DNA of 64,000 nucleotides from Flavobacterium aquicola (GTDB lineage: Bacteria > Bacteroidota > Bacteroidia > Flavobacteriales > Flavobacteriaceae), in contig NZ_QUNI01000002.1 of the NCBI RefSeq assembly GCF_003385115.1, positions 124,001 to 188,000 of the forward strand, written 5' to 3'. The stretch's first letter is position 1. Every line of letters begins with the position of its first letter. The notes beneath the pieces are model-generated. The model saw nothing but the letters and a program-made list of their open reading frames with translations, ran no database searches and had not been told where the DNA came from. Shown piece by piece: positions 29,719 to 37,156 of the stretch. The translations under genes and the position numbers were made by a program.

Positions 29719-31203
29719 ATGAAACAAGTAAACCTAATTTCCCTACTAAGTGCATATAAAGATTTAAGTAAAGAATCTTTTAGTTCTTACTTAACATATT
29801 ACAATATCAATGTAAAAACTAGTGAATTAAATGATTTAAGCGCTCTAGTTAATACATTTCTATCAATAAACACCAATGTTATTTTGTTTGATGAGTATTT
29901 TGTTGGGTATTCGATTCCACAAATTAGTAAAGAATTTGACTTGTTAAGGATAGATGACAAAACAGTGGTTAATATCGAGTTAAAAAGAACAAGTACAGAA
30001 GATAAAATACTCACACAGCTAATACGAAATAAATATTATTTAGAGTTTTTAAACAAAGAAATATATAGCTTTTCTTTTGTTTCAGATACAGGAATACTAT
30101 ACACACTTGACAAACAAGACAAACTAATAGAGGTAGATTTTATAGAACTAATAAATATCTTAATTCAGCAAGATGTAAAGAAAATTAATGACATAAATAA
30201 GTATTTTGACCCATCGAATTACTTAGTTTCTCCATTCAACTCAACAGAAGAGTTTATCAAGAGAAGATACTTTCTTACATCTCAACAAGATGATATTAAA
30301 TTAAAAACATTCACGCAATTGAGATTGCCTTCACCATCGATTATTTCAATTAAAGGAAATGCTGGAACAGGTAAAACATTATTAACTTATGATATTGCAA
30401 AAGAAGTATCAGATACAAATGATGTACTTGTAATACATTGCGGAAATTTAAATCTTGGACATAGAAGTCTTAGAGATGATTACGGTTGGAATATTATAGG
30501 AGCAAGAGACTTTGCTAGTGAAAATTTTTCTAAATATTATTTAATAATAGTTGATGAAGCGCAAAGAATGTATTCTACTCAACTGAATTATTTAATCAAT
30601 GAAGTTAAAAAAAATTCTAATAATTTAATATTTTCTTATGATGGTAAACAAACTTTATCTAAAAAAGAAATTGATTATAATAATATTGAAAAAATTGAAA
30701 GTGAAATAACAACACTACCATTTGAATTAACAGATAAAATTAGAACCAATAAAGAAGTTGCTTCTTTTATTAATTGCTTATTCAGCAGTAAAAGAGGACT
30801 AGTAAAATTGGATTATGATAATATTGAATTTCACTATTTCAACAACAATAATGACGCCAAATTCTTTATAAATAATCTAAATAAAGAATATTGGAAAATC
30901 ATTAACTATACACCAGACAGAGTAAGAACTTTACCTTATGAGCATCACAATATTGAAGATGTATTTGAAAATGCACATTCAGTAATTGGGCAAGAATTTA
31001 ATAATGTTGTTGCAGTAATTGGTGAACACTTTTACTATAAAAACAACTATCTTTCAACAAGGAATTATAAAGATAATCCATTCTACCACCCAACCAATAT
31101 GTTGCGTCAGATAGTATCAAGAACTAGAATTAAGCTAAAAGTGGTTATAATCAAAAATCAAGAAATTCTTGATAGGTGTATGGAGATTTTGAACCAAAAA
31201 TAA
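29719..31203 (+). CDS. PD-(D/E)XK-like nuclease fused to DUF2075-type helicase
   Basis: A 494-residue two-domain protein. The N-terminal part (about 40-130) shows a PD-(D/E)XK pattern, D74 (EFDLLRID) ... E87-x-K89 (VVNIELKR), followed by a helix with QLIRNKYYLEF. The C-terminal part (about 195-490) is an SF1-like P-loop ATPase with Walker A KGNAGTGKTLL (K219), Walker B LIIVDEAQRMY (D279) and a late VIGQEFNNVVAVIG motif typical of DUF2075 proteins. No protein of fixed function is implied; restriction-like or antiviral nuclease-helicases share this layout, so I infer a defence cargo. A terminator follows immediately. Confidence 0.8.
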   Translation: MKQVNLISLLSAYKDLSKESFSSYLTYYNINVKTSELNDLSALVNTFLSINTNVILFDEYFVGYSIPQISKEFDLLRIDDKTVVNIELKRTSTEDKILTQLIRNKYYLEFLNKEIYSFSFVSDTGILYTLDKQDKLIEVDFIELINILIQQDVKKINDINKYFDPSNYLVSPFNSTEEFIKRRYFLTSQQDDIKLKTFTQLRLPSPSIISIKGNAGTGKTLLTYDIAKEVSDTNDVLVIHCGNLNLGHRSLRDDYGWNIIGARDFASENFSKYYLIIVDEAQRMYSTQLNYLINEVKKNSNNLIFSYDGKQTLSKKEIDYNNIEKIESEITTLPFELTDKIRTNKEVASFINCLFSSKRGLVKLDYDNIEFHYFNNNNDAKFFINNLNKEYWKIINYTPDRVRTLPYEHHNIEDVFENAHSVIGQEFNNVVAVIGEHFYYKNNYLSTRNYKDNPFYHPTNMLRQIVSRTRIKLKVVIIKNQEILDRCMEILNQK

Positions 31204-31220
31204 TACATATATTAATGAAT

Positions 31221-31247
31221 AAAGGCTATCTATTACGATAGCCTTTT
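31221..31247. terminator. Bidirectional terminator between convergent genes
   Basis: AAAGGCTATC / GATAGCCTTTT stem with loop TATTAC, between the nuclease-helicase gene and the second recombinase gene. Confidence 0.9.
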
Positions 31248-31257
31248 AATATCTTAT

Positions 31258-31860
31258 TTATAATTTAGCCAAAATTCCTTTTACTTTCTGAACAGTTGAT
31301 AAACTAACATTACTTATGCTAGCTATTTTTCTTAGCGATAAATCAGAATGATTATTAAGTGTTTTAACAACTACTTTGTACTTTTCTAATACTTCACTAT
31401 CGCTAGCACCCGAACCCTTTACACGTCCTTTAAACTTACCTTGCGCTACCGCAATTGCAATTCCTTGCGCTTGTCTTTCTTTTGAATTGTTTCGCTCCAT
31501 TTCGCTAACATTAGCTAAGACATCAGAGATTAACTTAAACGTTGGATTGACTTTATTATTAACAAGGCTTTCAATTCCTAGGTTATCTACTTTAAGTGTA
31601 ACTAGCTTAGCATTGAAGTATTGAATTGTCTTTTGTATATCGTAGGTAGTACGTCCCAAACGGTCAACAGCCTCACAACTGACATAAGATACTTTACCGT
31701 CTTCTATTGCTTTGATTAACTCTAAGGCTTGTGGTCTTTCAGCAAATGGAACAGCACCACTTATAACATCAATAAATACCTGTTCATCATTATGTGAGTT
31801 CACAGTTTGACGGATTGTGTTTTGAGTTGCTGAACTTACTCTTATGTATCTTGCTTTCAT
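31258..31860 (-). CDS. Small serine recombinase (resolvase/invertase type)
   Basis: A 200-residue recombinase starting MKARYIRVSSATQ at 31860; an upstream ATG in frame (31899) would add 13 residues lacking homology-like character. The catalytic Ser is S9 in YIRVSS, with the EAVDRLGRTTYDIQ block and the long E-helix (NVSEMERNNSKERQAQGIAI). A C-terminal helix-turn-helix (SLRKIASISNVSLSTVQKVKG) completes the resolvase layout. It may resolve multimers or invert DNA; no invertible segment or res site is obvious. It is separate from the large integrase of the same element. Confidence 0.9.
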   Translation of the reverse strand: MKARYIRVSSATQNTIRQTVNSHNDEQVFIDVISGAVPFAERPQALELIKAIEDGKVSYVSCEAVDRLGRTTYDIQKTIQYFNAKLVTLKVDNLGIESLVNNKVNPTFKLISDVLANVSEMERNNSKERQAQGIAIAVAQGKFKGRVKGSGASDSEVLEKYKVVVKTLNNHSDLSLRKIASISNVSLSTVQKVKGILAKL

Positions 31861-32292
31861 AATTATCATGTTTATTTGAACATGGTAAAGGTAAACCATT
31901 ACTTTGATGTATGCAAATAAAGTATACTAATAACGCAGTCATTTTTTCATTATCTTATTAACGTATTAACTAGTTTAAAAGTGTATTTATGTATGTACTC
32001 TAAACACATACACTAATATAGACACTACCATTATTTAACTCCCTTTTTGATTTCATTTTTTTATGCGCATTGCTAGATTATTTTCCTCTTTTTTAATTGG
32101 GACATAACTATTTTAACATTTTACTGAGTGGTTGTGAGACCATCCGATGAAAACAGATTTTTTGCTATCACTAGAACAGAAATGAAAAATAATACACCTA
32201 GCATTTAACGGAGAATGTACATCATAATCGGAACCAAAAGGAACAATAAACAGCCAAAAAATACCCGAAATTTTACCGAGCCTATACGAGTG

Positions 32293-32325
32293 TACATATA
32301 CGACCCCCCCCTCGATGTACACATA
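32293..32325. repeat. Inverted repeat flanking an 8-C tract
   Basis: GTGTACAT and ATGTACAC are perfect inverted 8-mers separated by 17 bases that contain CCCCCCCC. This is an unusual spacer for a terminator because no T run follows. Confidence 0.7.
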
Positions 32326-32547
32326 CCACTAGCGGGTAACTCGACCAAGTAAAACTAAAATTCTTAACCTAGGGGGCGGGGTGGGTAACAAAAAGCAAAC
32401 GATAGCCGAACTTGGTACTTGACCCTTTCCTTTAGTGATGCCGTCTTGACAGTTTTTCTTTATATACATTTCATCAGGACGCTATCACTATTTTAAGAAA
32501 AACCTAGAAAATGCGGTACTTAACAACCTTTTAAGTATCCGTACGCT

Positions 32548-32574
32548 GAGGTCAAATAATCATTCCGACCTCAC
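32548..32574. repeat. Inverted repeat TGAGGTC / GACCTCA
   Basis: Perfect 7-bp arms with a 13-base spacer in the element's non-coding region. It could be a protein-binding site or part of an origin. No T run is attached. Confidence 0.6.
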
Positions 32575-32662
32575 AGACCATCAAAAAAGGGTCATAAACT
32601 ATCGTAACAAAATGTTATATATAAAACAAATGTTGCTTTATTTGTTAAATAAGTGTAATTCA

Positions 32663-32693
32663 TTTGACTTTTTTGGTATCTGTAGTATAATTG
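32663..32693 (+). promoter_or_regulatory. Strong promoter upstream of the 89-residue gene
   Basis: TTGACT (32664-32669) and TATAAT (32686-32691) lie 16 bp apart, a near-perfect sigma-70 consensus. The same bases also nearly fit the Bacteroidota pattern (TTTG 32663-32666, 19 bp, TATAATTG). It may work in several hosts. Confidence 0.65.
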
Positions 32694-32728
32694 TAATATA
32701 ACGAAAGGAATAAAACTTTAAAATTAAA

Positions 32729-32998
32729 ATGAGTGAACCAAAAAAGAAATGGGGTCTAAGCGTAGAACCTACAACATTAACATTACAGGAGCGTAAAGAT
32801 GCAATGCTATTCTTAGCATTTCTAAACATCTTTGATGACTACAATAACGCATTAAGAATGTACAAAGATTATTGGTTAGATACAGTCCACCAACTACCAT
32901 GTACGAACAGTGAGAAGTACAACGGAATAAAGCAAACAAGATGTTTAGCGATGCGTAGGATTAAGAAAGTTTATATTGATTACATCACTTTAAACTAA
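32729..32998 (+). CDS. Small basic element protein, unknown
   Basis: An 89-residue protein (MSEPKKKWGLSVEPTTLTLQ) with several aromatic and basic residues and two Cys (LPCTNSEKY; TRCLAMRRIKK). The C-terminal half could form a small DNA-binding helix bundle, but no family is recognised. A strong promoter precedes it and a terminator follows, so it is a single-gene unit and may be highly expressed. Confidence 0.62.
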   Translation: MSEPKKKWGLSVEPTTLTLQERKDAMLFLAFLNIFDDYNNALRMYKDYWLDTVHQLPCTNSEKYNGIKQTRCLAMRRIKKVYIDYITLN

Positions 32999-33001
32999 AA
33001 A

Positions 33002-33031
33002 AAAAGAGCGTAACTAGTTGTTACACTCTTT
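33002..33031 (+). terminator. Terminator after the small gene
   Basis: AAAGAGCGTAAC / GTTACACTCTTT stem with loop TAGTT directly after the stop codon, flanked by A-rich and T-rich sequence. Confidence 0.85.
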
Positions 33032-33199
33032 AATATTGGGTTTGAGCGACCTAATAAAATAATGTTCATTTACTGATTTATAATCTTGTTAGTAGTAGCT
33101 AACAACAATGAGCAAAAGACTTAATTACCTATTAACAAATATACTTAATTTTTATAAAAAGTCAAATTGTTAATTAAGTCATTAATACCAAATATATAG

Positions 33200-35791
33200 G
33201 TGTTAGAGAATGTTAAAACAATTAAATTTAATTCAAAATATGTAAGCGGAACAGCTAAAGAGTTAATAACAAGTTTCGAAAGGAACACATACATAATAAA
33301 AGGCAGTACAGGTATTGGTGGGACTACTGCACTACTTAACTACAAAGAATCAAACTGCTTAATTATATCGCCAAACGTGGGAATGATTAAAGGCAAAGAG
33401 AACCAAAAATACATTAGTGACCGACAAGTATTCATTTATGCAAGTTCAAAGGATAAATGGAAAGACGTTAGCGAATATCTAGATGATGAAGACAATAAAA
33501 ACTTAATCATTAACACCACACCCGACCAGATTTGTATAATAAGAAACACCAATAAAGAACTATATGACAAGCTACGCAGTTTCAATGTATTTGTAGATGA
33601 GTTTCACGTTTATACAACCGATGCCATGTTTCGAGATAGTGTAGGTCAGTTGATGGAAATCATCTTCAATGAATGGATAGCAAAGTTTAAGTTAAGCACT
33701 GCAACACCAAACTATAATCTATTTGACATACCTAAAAATATCGATATTGACATCTACAAGATTGAACGTGCAGACCAACCCAAAAATCAACTATTCTACT
33801 CGTACGACATTAATGATGTGAAACCATTCGTCTATGACGAGGTGGCTCAGGGTCGTATGGTTGTGTTGTTCACAAACAATAGTCGCTACCATAAATCATT
33901 TAAGGATTTAAGAGTACATAACTTAACAGGCGAAACACTAAAGGTAAAACTAGCACCATTCGAACGTGGTCAAGATGGAATTAATTTTGCCAGTGATACA
34001 CAAGTGCTGATAGTTAGTAGTTCGTATTATGCGGGGTTTGATATAGATGTTGATTGCAGTATGATTTTCGTTAGCGAAGAACTAATGCCACAAAATAAGA
34101 TTAACATTAACAACCTTATGCAAGCGTATGGACGTGGACGTGCAAACATCCATAACGCACTATACATTAACGCTAGAGCATTCAAAAACCAACCAAACGC
34201 AGTAACTACACTCAATGATGTAAACAAAGCAATAGCGGTGGCCGAAACGAGTATTAACGATGCAAATGAAGACCTAAACAAAAACACGAGTTATAGTTTA
34301 AATATTTTGTACGTTAATCGTTCCCAATATAGAGCTGAAGCGATTCAAGTAGCTAATGACTACATTCAGTACACACCAACTGAGATGATTAAGACACTTG
34401 AATGTAACAACTTTGAGGTTGTTGAGTATGACAATAGCTATGTTAATGACATCGTTACACAAAGCACTACCACACTATTTCAAGATAGGATTAAAAACCT
34501 ACTACAATTAGATGAAAAGAGTTTATTGTATAGTTATCTAACAATCAAAAAGAACTTAACATACAAAGATAATCCAACGTTTACGACTAGTCTAGCACTA
34601 GAATACTTAACAAGTATCTTAATCAAAAAAAGCAATACTCATTTGGTTATTATGCTAGACAATAAGCGATTAAAGGCAAATGAACTGTATGGTTCTTTCA
34701 ACTTGTTTTTAAGAGTTAATCATCCCACTACATACTTATATGAACAACTAACAAACGTACAAATACGTAAAGCAGAAAGCCTACATAAGCAAGAACAATA
34801 CAATGAAAAGCTAAGTGGTAGTTGGTTGTTAATAAAAGAATGGTATTTGTTGTATGCGGTGCATAAAGCAAAAAAAGGAATACTTCCGACCAGCATTGAA
34901 CGTGAAATACTAATCTACAAACATTTTTACGATGAACAAGTATATAACAATAACTCTAAGGATAAGCATAACCGCATACGTACCACAAAGAACCACATCA
35001 TTAAACAACTCGATGATGATGAAATAACACTTTCGGATAGTGAGGCAAATTGGTTAAATGAAGTATTAAAGAATAGATATAAGAGCATAGATAATGGCGA
35101 AACTATATCGAACAATAACACCAAAGTGCATCTAGTGAAAAAAATGGTTAACGCTTTGCTATTTATCTGGTCGGGGGGTAAAAATGAAATCATCAAAGAG
35201 GTTAAAAATAGAGAGTACCATTCAATAACACAGCTACCAAGTGCATTTAGATGCATCATTCCGATTAAGTACGTTAGTGTTGACTTAACTTGTGCTAATC
35301 CGCAAACTGTAGATAGCATTTTAAATACAGAGGTCGCAATGAATGTGTATCCTAACTTAATGAGCAAGCGAAACATAACAAGGAATGAAGCAAAGAAAAT
35401 GTATAACTCGTGTTTAAACAATCACAAGTTAACAGTTTCTAAAGCATACGATTTATACATGGATGCTGGCTATGGAGCAATCAAAGCAAAGGAATTAAGC
35501 AAACTAACAGCACAAGTATCCAAAGGTTCATTCTATGAAGTTATGACGCTAAATGAGAAACGATTAATGGAAAACTATGCTAGTGTTTTGCCAATACAAA
35601 GTTATAGGTTTCACGATGCAATCATCATTGAGTTTGAAGATGTAGTAAGTAACAATATAACACTACCAAACTATGTGAATGATTATGTTTACCATACGGA
35701 TTTGTTTAACGATTCAAGTGATTATACTGATGTAACAAATGAAAAAGTACTAAGTGCAAATGGATTCGTTCCCAACCATAAGGTAGCATAA
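33200..35791 (+). CDS. SF2-helicase-like protein with atypical Walker A
   Basis: An 863-residue protein read from a GTG at 33200 (no closer ATG precedes the first motif). Helicase motifs are in order: I as GSTGIGGTT (35-43), II as FVDEFH (D133-H136), III as LSTATP, and VI as QAYGRGR (308-314). The lysine normally following the glycines of motif I is Gly41, so ordinary ATP hydrolysis is doubtful, or this is a natural variant. The 500-residue C-terminal part shows no recognisable domain. It may be a replication or defence helicase. It is the largest gene of the element. Confidence 0.8.
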   Translation: MLENVKTIKFNSKYVSGTAKELITSFERNTYIIKGSTGIGGTTALLNYKESNCLIISPNVGMIKGKENQKYISDRQVFIYASSKDKWKDVSEYLDDEDNKNLIINTTPDQICIIRNTNKELYDKLRSFNVFVDEFHVYTTDAMFRDSVGQLMEIIFNEWIAKFKLSTATPNYNLFDIPKNIDIDIYKIERADQPKNQLFYSYDINDVKPFVYDEVAQGRMVVLFTNNSRYHKSFKDLRVHNLTGETLKVKLAPFERGQDGINFASDTQVLIVSSSYYAGFDIDVDCSMIFVSEELMPQNKININNLMQAYGRGRANIHNALYINARAFKNQPNAVTTLNDVNKAIAVAETSINDANEDLNKNTSYSLNILYVNRSQYRAEAIQVANDYIQYTPTEMIKTLECNNFEVVEYDNSYVNDIVTQSTTTLFQDRIKNLLQLDEKSLLYSYLTIKKNLTYKDNPTFTTSLALEYLTSILIKKSNTHLVIMLDNKRLKANELYGSFNLFLRVNHPTTYLYEQLTNVQIRKAESLHKQEQYNEKLSGSWLLIKEWYLLYAVHKAKKGILPTSIEREILIYKHFYDEQVYNNNSKDKHNRIRTTKNHIIKQLDDDEITLSDSEANWLNEVLKNRYKSIDNGETISNNNTKVHLVKKMVNALLFIWSGGKNEIIKEVKNREYHSITQLPSAFRCIIPIKYVSVDLTCANPQTVDSILNTEVAMNVYPNLMSKRNITRNEAKKMYNSCLNNHKLTVSKAYDLYMDAGYGAIKAKELSKLTAQVSKGSFYEVMTLNEKRLMENYASVLPIQSYRFHDAIIIEFEDVVSNNITLPNYVNDYVYHTDLFNDSSDYTDVTNEKVLSANGFVPNHKVA

Positions 35792-35803
35792 GAATAACCA
35801 AAT

Positions 35804-35830
35804 AAAAAAGCTACCATGTGGTAGCTTTTT
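35804..35830. terminator. Bidirectional terminator
   Basis: AAAAAAGCTACC / GGTAGCTTTTT stem with loop ATGT, between the helicase-like gene and the convergent small gene. Confidence 0.92.
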
Positions 35831-35839
35831 ATTATGGTA

Positions 35840-36130
35840 CTATTGTACTTTAGCTTTTAAATTCATTACCAAATAACCTATATCTTTTTCGAAGTATCTA
35901 GTATTTATTAATCCATCAAATCGAGGTTTTGCATTATCAACATCCAAAGCAATTTGATAAAGATTATATTCTTTAATATACTCTTTTGCATCCTCCATTA
36001 TCTCATAGAGTGTTTCATTTAATTTGGTTTTCTGTTTTATATCAGTTGATGAGTTAACTAATTTCCTTAACTCACTAAATTTTACAATAGAACCTTCTAA
36101 ATAATCTATTGCATCTTTTATCTTATCCAT
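35840..36130 (-). CDS. Small helical element protein, unknown
   Basis: A 96-residue, mostly helical, charged protein (MDKIKDAIDYLEGSIVKFSE; KLNETLYEIMEDAKEYIKEY). No family recognised. It is third in a minus-strand group of three small genes at the right end and is convergent with the helicase-like gene. Confidence 0.62.
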   Translation of the reverse strand: MDKIKDAIDYLEGSIVKFSELRKLVNSSTDIKQKTKLNETLYEIMEDAKEYIKEYNLYQIALDVDNAKPRFDGLINTRYFEKDIGYLVMNLKAKVQ

Positions 36131-36158
36131 TTTCTTATTAGTATTTCGAAGAATTTAC

Positions 36159-36524
36159 TTAGTAAGGTTTAACCTCCAATGTACTTAATTCCCTAATTTT
36201 ATTGAAGTAATTTTCCCAACTACCATTTGGATATCTTGGGTTAGTGTTATCGTCATATAAGAATAACATGGTAATTTCTCCTTGTTCATCTCTCTTGACT
36301 AAGTTTTCAGAACCTGCAATTTTTAAAAGCTTAGTTTCAGTTAATCCTTTGTATTTAGTATGAATAGGGTTTTCAGAGAAAGCACCATCACTATGAATAG
36401 ATGTAGCACTATGTGTGTTCCAACCTAGGGGAGCATATTCTCTATTGAATGCAAACCATTCATTGTGTTCATTTCGTTTGATACCATAAGGTAAATTGAT
36501 TGCAAAGAAAGTTGATAGTGGCAT
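36159..36524 (-). CDS. Small element protein, unknown
   Basis: A 121-residue protein, rich in Asn, Trp and Tyr in the first half (FAINLPYGIKRNEHNEWFAF) and with a Pro/Asn block near NPRYPNGSWENYFNKI. It has no signal peptide. The composition is suggestive of a compact enzyme-like or binding fold, but no motif is recognised. It lies between two other small minus-strand genes, 28 and 46 bp away, so they probably form an operon. Confidence 0.65.
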   Translation of the reverse strand: MPLSTFFAINLPYGIKRNEHNEWFAFNREYAPLGWNTHSATSIHSDGAFSENPIHTKYKGLTETKLLKIAGSENLVKRDEQGEITMLFLYDDNTNPRYPNGSWENYFNKIRELSTLEVKPY

Positions 36525-36570
36525 AAAAATATTAATTAAGTTTAAAATATTCAGTATTCAAAAAAGTATG

Positions 36571-36789
36571 TTACAATGACCAATCATTCAAAAATTTATC
36601 TCTTATACTACCTGTTTTAAATTCAATACTATATACAGTACCATCTTTAGTTTCGATTTTTTCATACGTACACATATACTCACGGAGTAACTTTTCTAAT
36701 CTAGGAATAGAACCTTTATCTTTGTCTAAGATTGTAATATCAATATCATTCATTATACTAGTTTTTGAGTTCCTTATAAAAGTATTCAA
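36571..36789 (-). CDS. Small element protein, unknown
   Basis: A 72-residue protein (MNTFIRNSKTSIMNDIDITI) with a Lys/Asp-rich middle. It could start instead at the second Met (MNDIDITILDKDKG). No family recognised. First gene of the minus-strand small-gene group beside the right attachment site. Confidence 0.5.
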   Translation of the reverse strand: MNTFIRNSKTSIMNDIDITILDKDKGSIPRLEKLLREYMCTYEKIETKDGTVYSIEFKTGSIRDKFLNDWSL

Positions 36790-36950
36790 TTTTCCATAAT
36801 GAAAATAGTTTTGGTCATAAAGTTATCAACTTAGATTTTATTGCATATAGCTATTATCTGACAAATAATAATGATTGCCCCTACGGTCATAATAACCTTA
36901 TACATTAGCTTTGATTGTGGATTCATATTTTTGTATATTTAATTTTAATA

Positions 36951-36990
36951 CCTACTAGTTTATAATTATTGTTTCAACAGTGATTGTCGT
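36951..36990. other. attR, right attachment site of the comM element
   Basis: The element arm is 36951-36972 (CCTACTAGTTTATAAT plus 6 bases), followed by core TTCA (36973-36976) and then comM codons 20 to 14 on the minus strand. It is the inverted partner of the left arm. Confidence 0.88.
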
Positions 36991-37035
36991 TGCTTCGACC
37001 CCAAAAACAGCACTTCCGTAAACTTTAATTAACAT
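36973..37035 (-). pseudogene. comM: ComM/YifB N-terminal fragment (21 codons)
   Basis: Minus strand from ATG 37035 reads MLIKVYGSAVFGVEATTITV plus E, exactly the canonical YifB N-terminus. It is followed in the element by five foreign codons (TIIIN) and a stop. The next native residue, V in VNIDKGIGY, is found at 27015-27017, 9.95 kb away. Confidence 0.95.
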
Positions 37036-37037
37036 AT

Positions 37038-37069
37038 AAAATAGTTTTTCTAAATGTAAAAACTATTTT
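37038..37069. promoter_or_regulatory. Perfect 12-bp inverted repeat just upstream of the comM start
   Basis: AAAATAGTTTTT (37038-37049) and AAAAACTATTTT (37058-37069) pair perfectly around 8 bases. It begins 2 bp before the comM ATG, so it would be an operator or the base of a 5' leader hairpin that limits translation. Confidence 0.55.
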
Positions 37070-37156
37070 ACCTTAAATCAAGAGTATTTAATTAAATTCT
37101 TACGTAATATCATTTATAACACAAAATATAGCTGTTTAATGAAATTTGAAACATAA

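Larger units (their letters stand above)
31861..32728. other. Non-coding region of the element with inverted repeats and G/C tracts
   Basis: 868 bp with no convincing gene. It holds GTGTACAT ... ATGTACAC (inverted 8-mers at about 32293-32325) around an 8-C run, a G-rich stretch (CTAGGGGGCGGGGTGGG, near 32369-32385), and TGAGGTC ... GACCTCA (about 32548-32574, 13-base loop). It lies just upstream of a plus-strand gene with a strong promoter. Position and texture suggest an origin of replication or transfer, a regulatory hub, or a structured RNA; none is proved. Confidence 0.55.
27018..36976. mobile_element. Integrative element inserted in comM (about 9,955 bp)
   Basis: The boundaries are TTCA (27018-27021) and TTCA (36973-36976). 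Removing one copy plus everything between restores an uninterrupted 511-codon comM. Inward arms of 22 bp on each side share 16 identical bases as an inverted repeat, giving a symmetric attP of about 48 bp with central TTCA. Contents: large serine integrase at the left end, two small genes, a nuclease-helicase fusion, a second serine recombinase, an 868-bp non-coding region, a small gene, an 863-residue helicase-like gene and three small minus-strand genes. No conjugation, relaxase or capsid gene was recognised, so it may be a mobilisable or integrated-plasmid-like island. Transfer mode is unknown. Confidence 0.93.

Noticed and set aside
32113..32322. 69-residue minus-strand ORF in the non-coding core
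   Set aside because: It spans the inverted repeat and the C tract, has no start context and a mixed composition; treated as chance.
34927..35421. 164-residue minus-strand ORF
   Set aside because: Antisense within the helicase-like gene and hydrophobic only through codon shadowing; no promoter or motif.
27018..36976. Simple transposon with 4-bp target duplication
   Set aside because: The ends are symmetric like attP arms and the recombinase is of the large serine type; no DDE transposase is present. A TnpX-like transposition mode remains possible, though.
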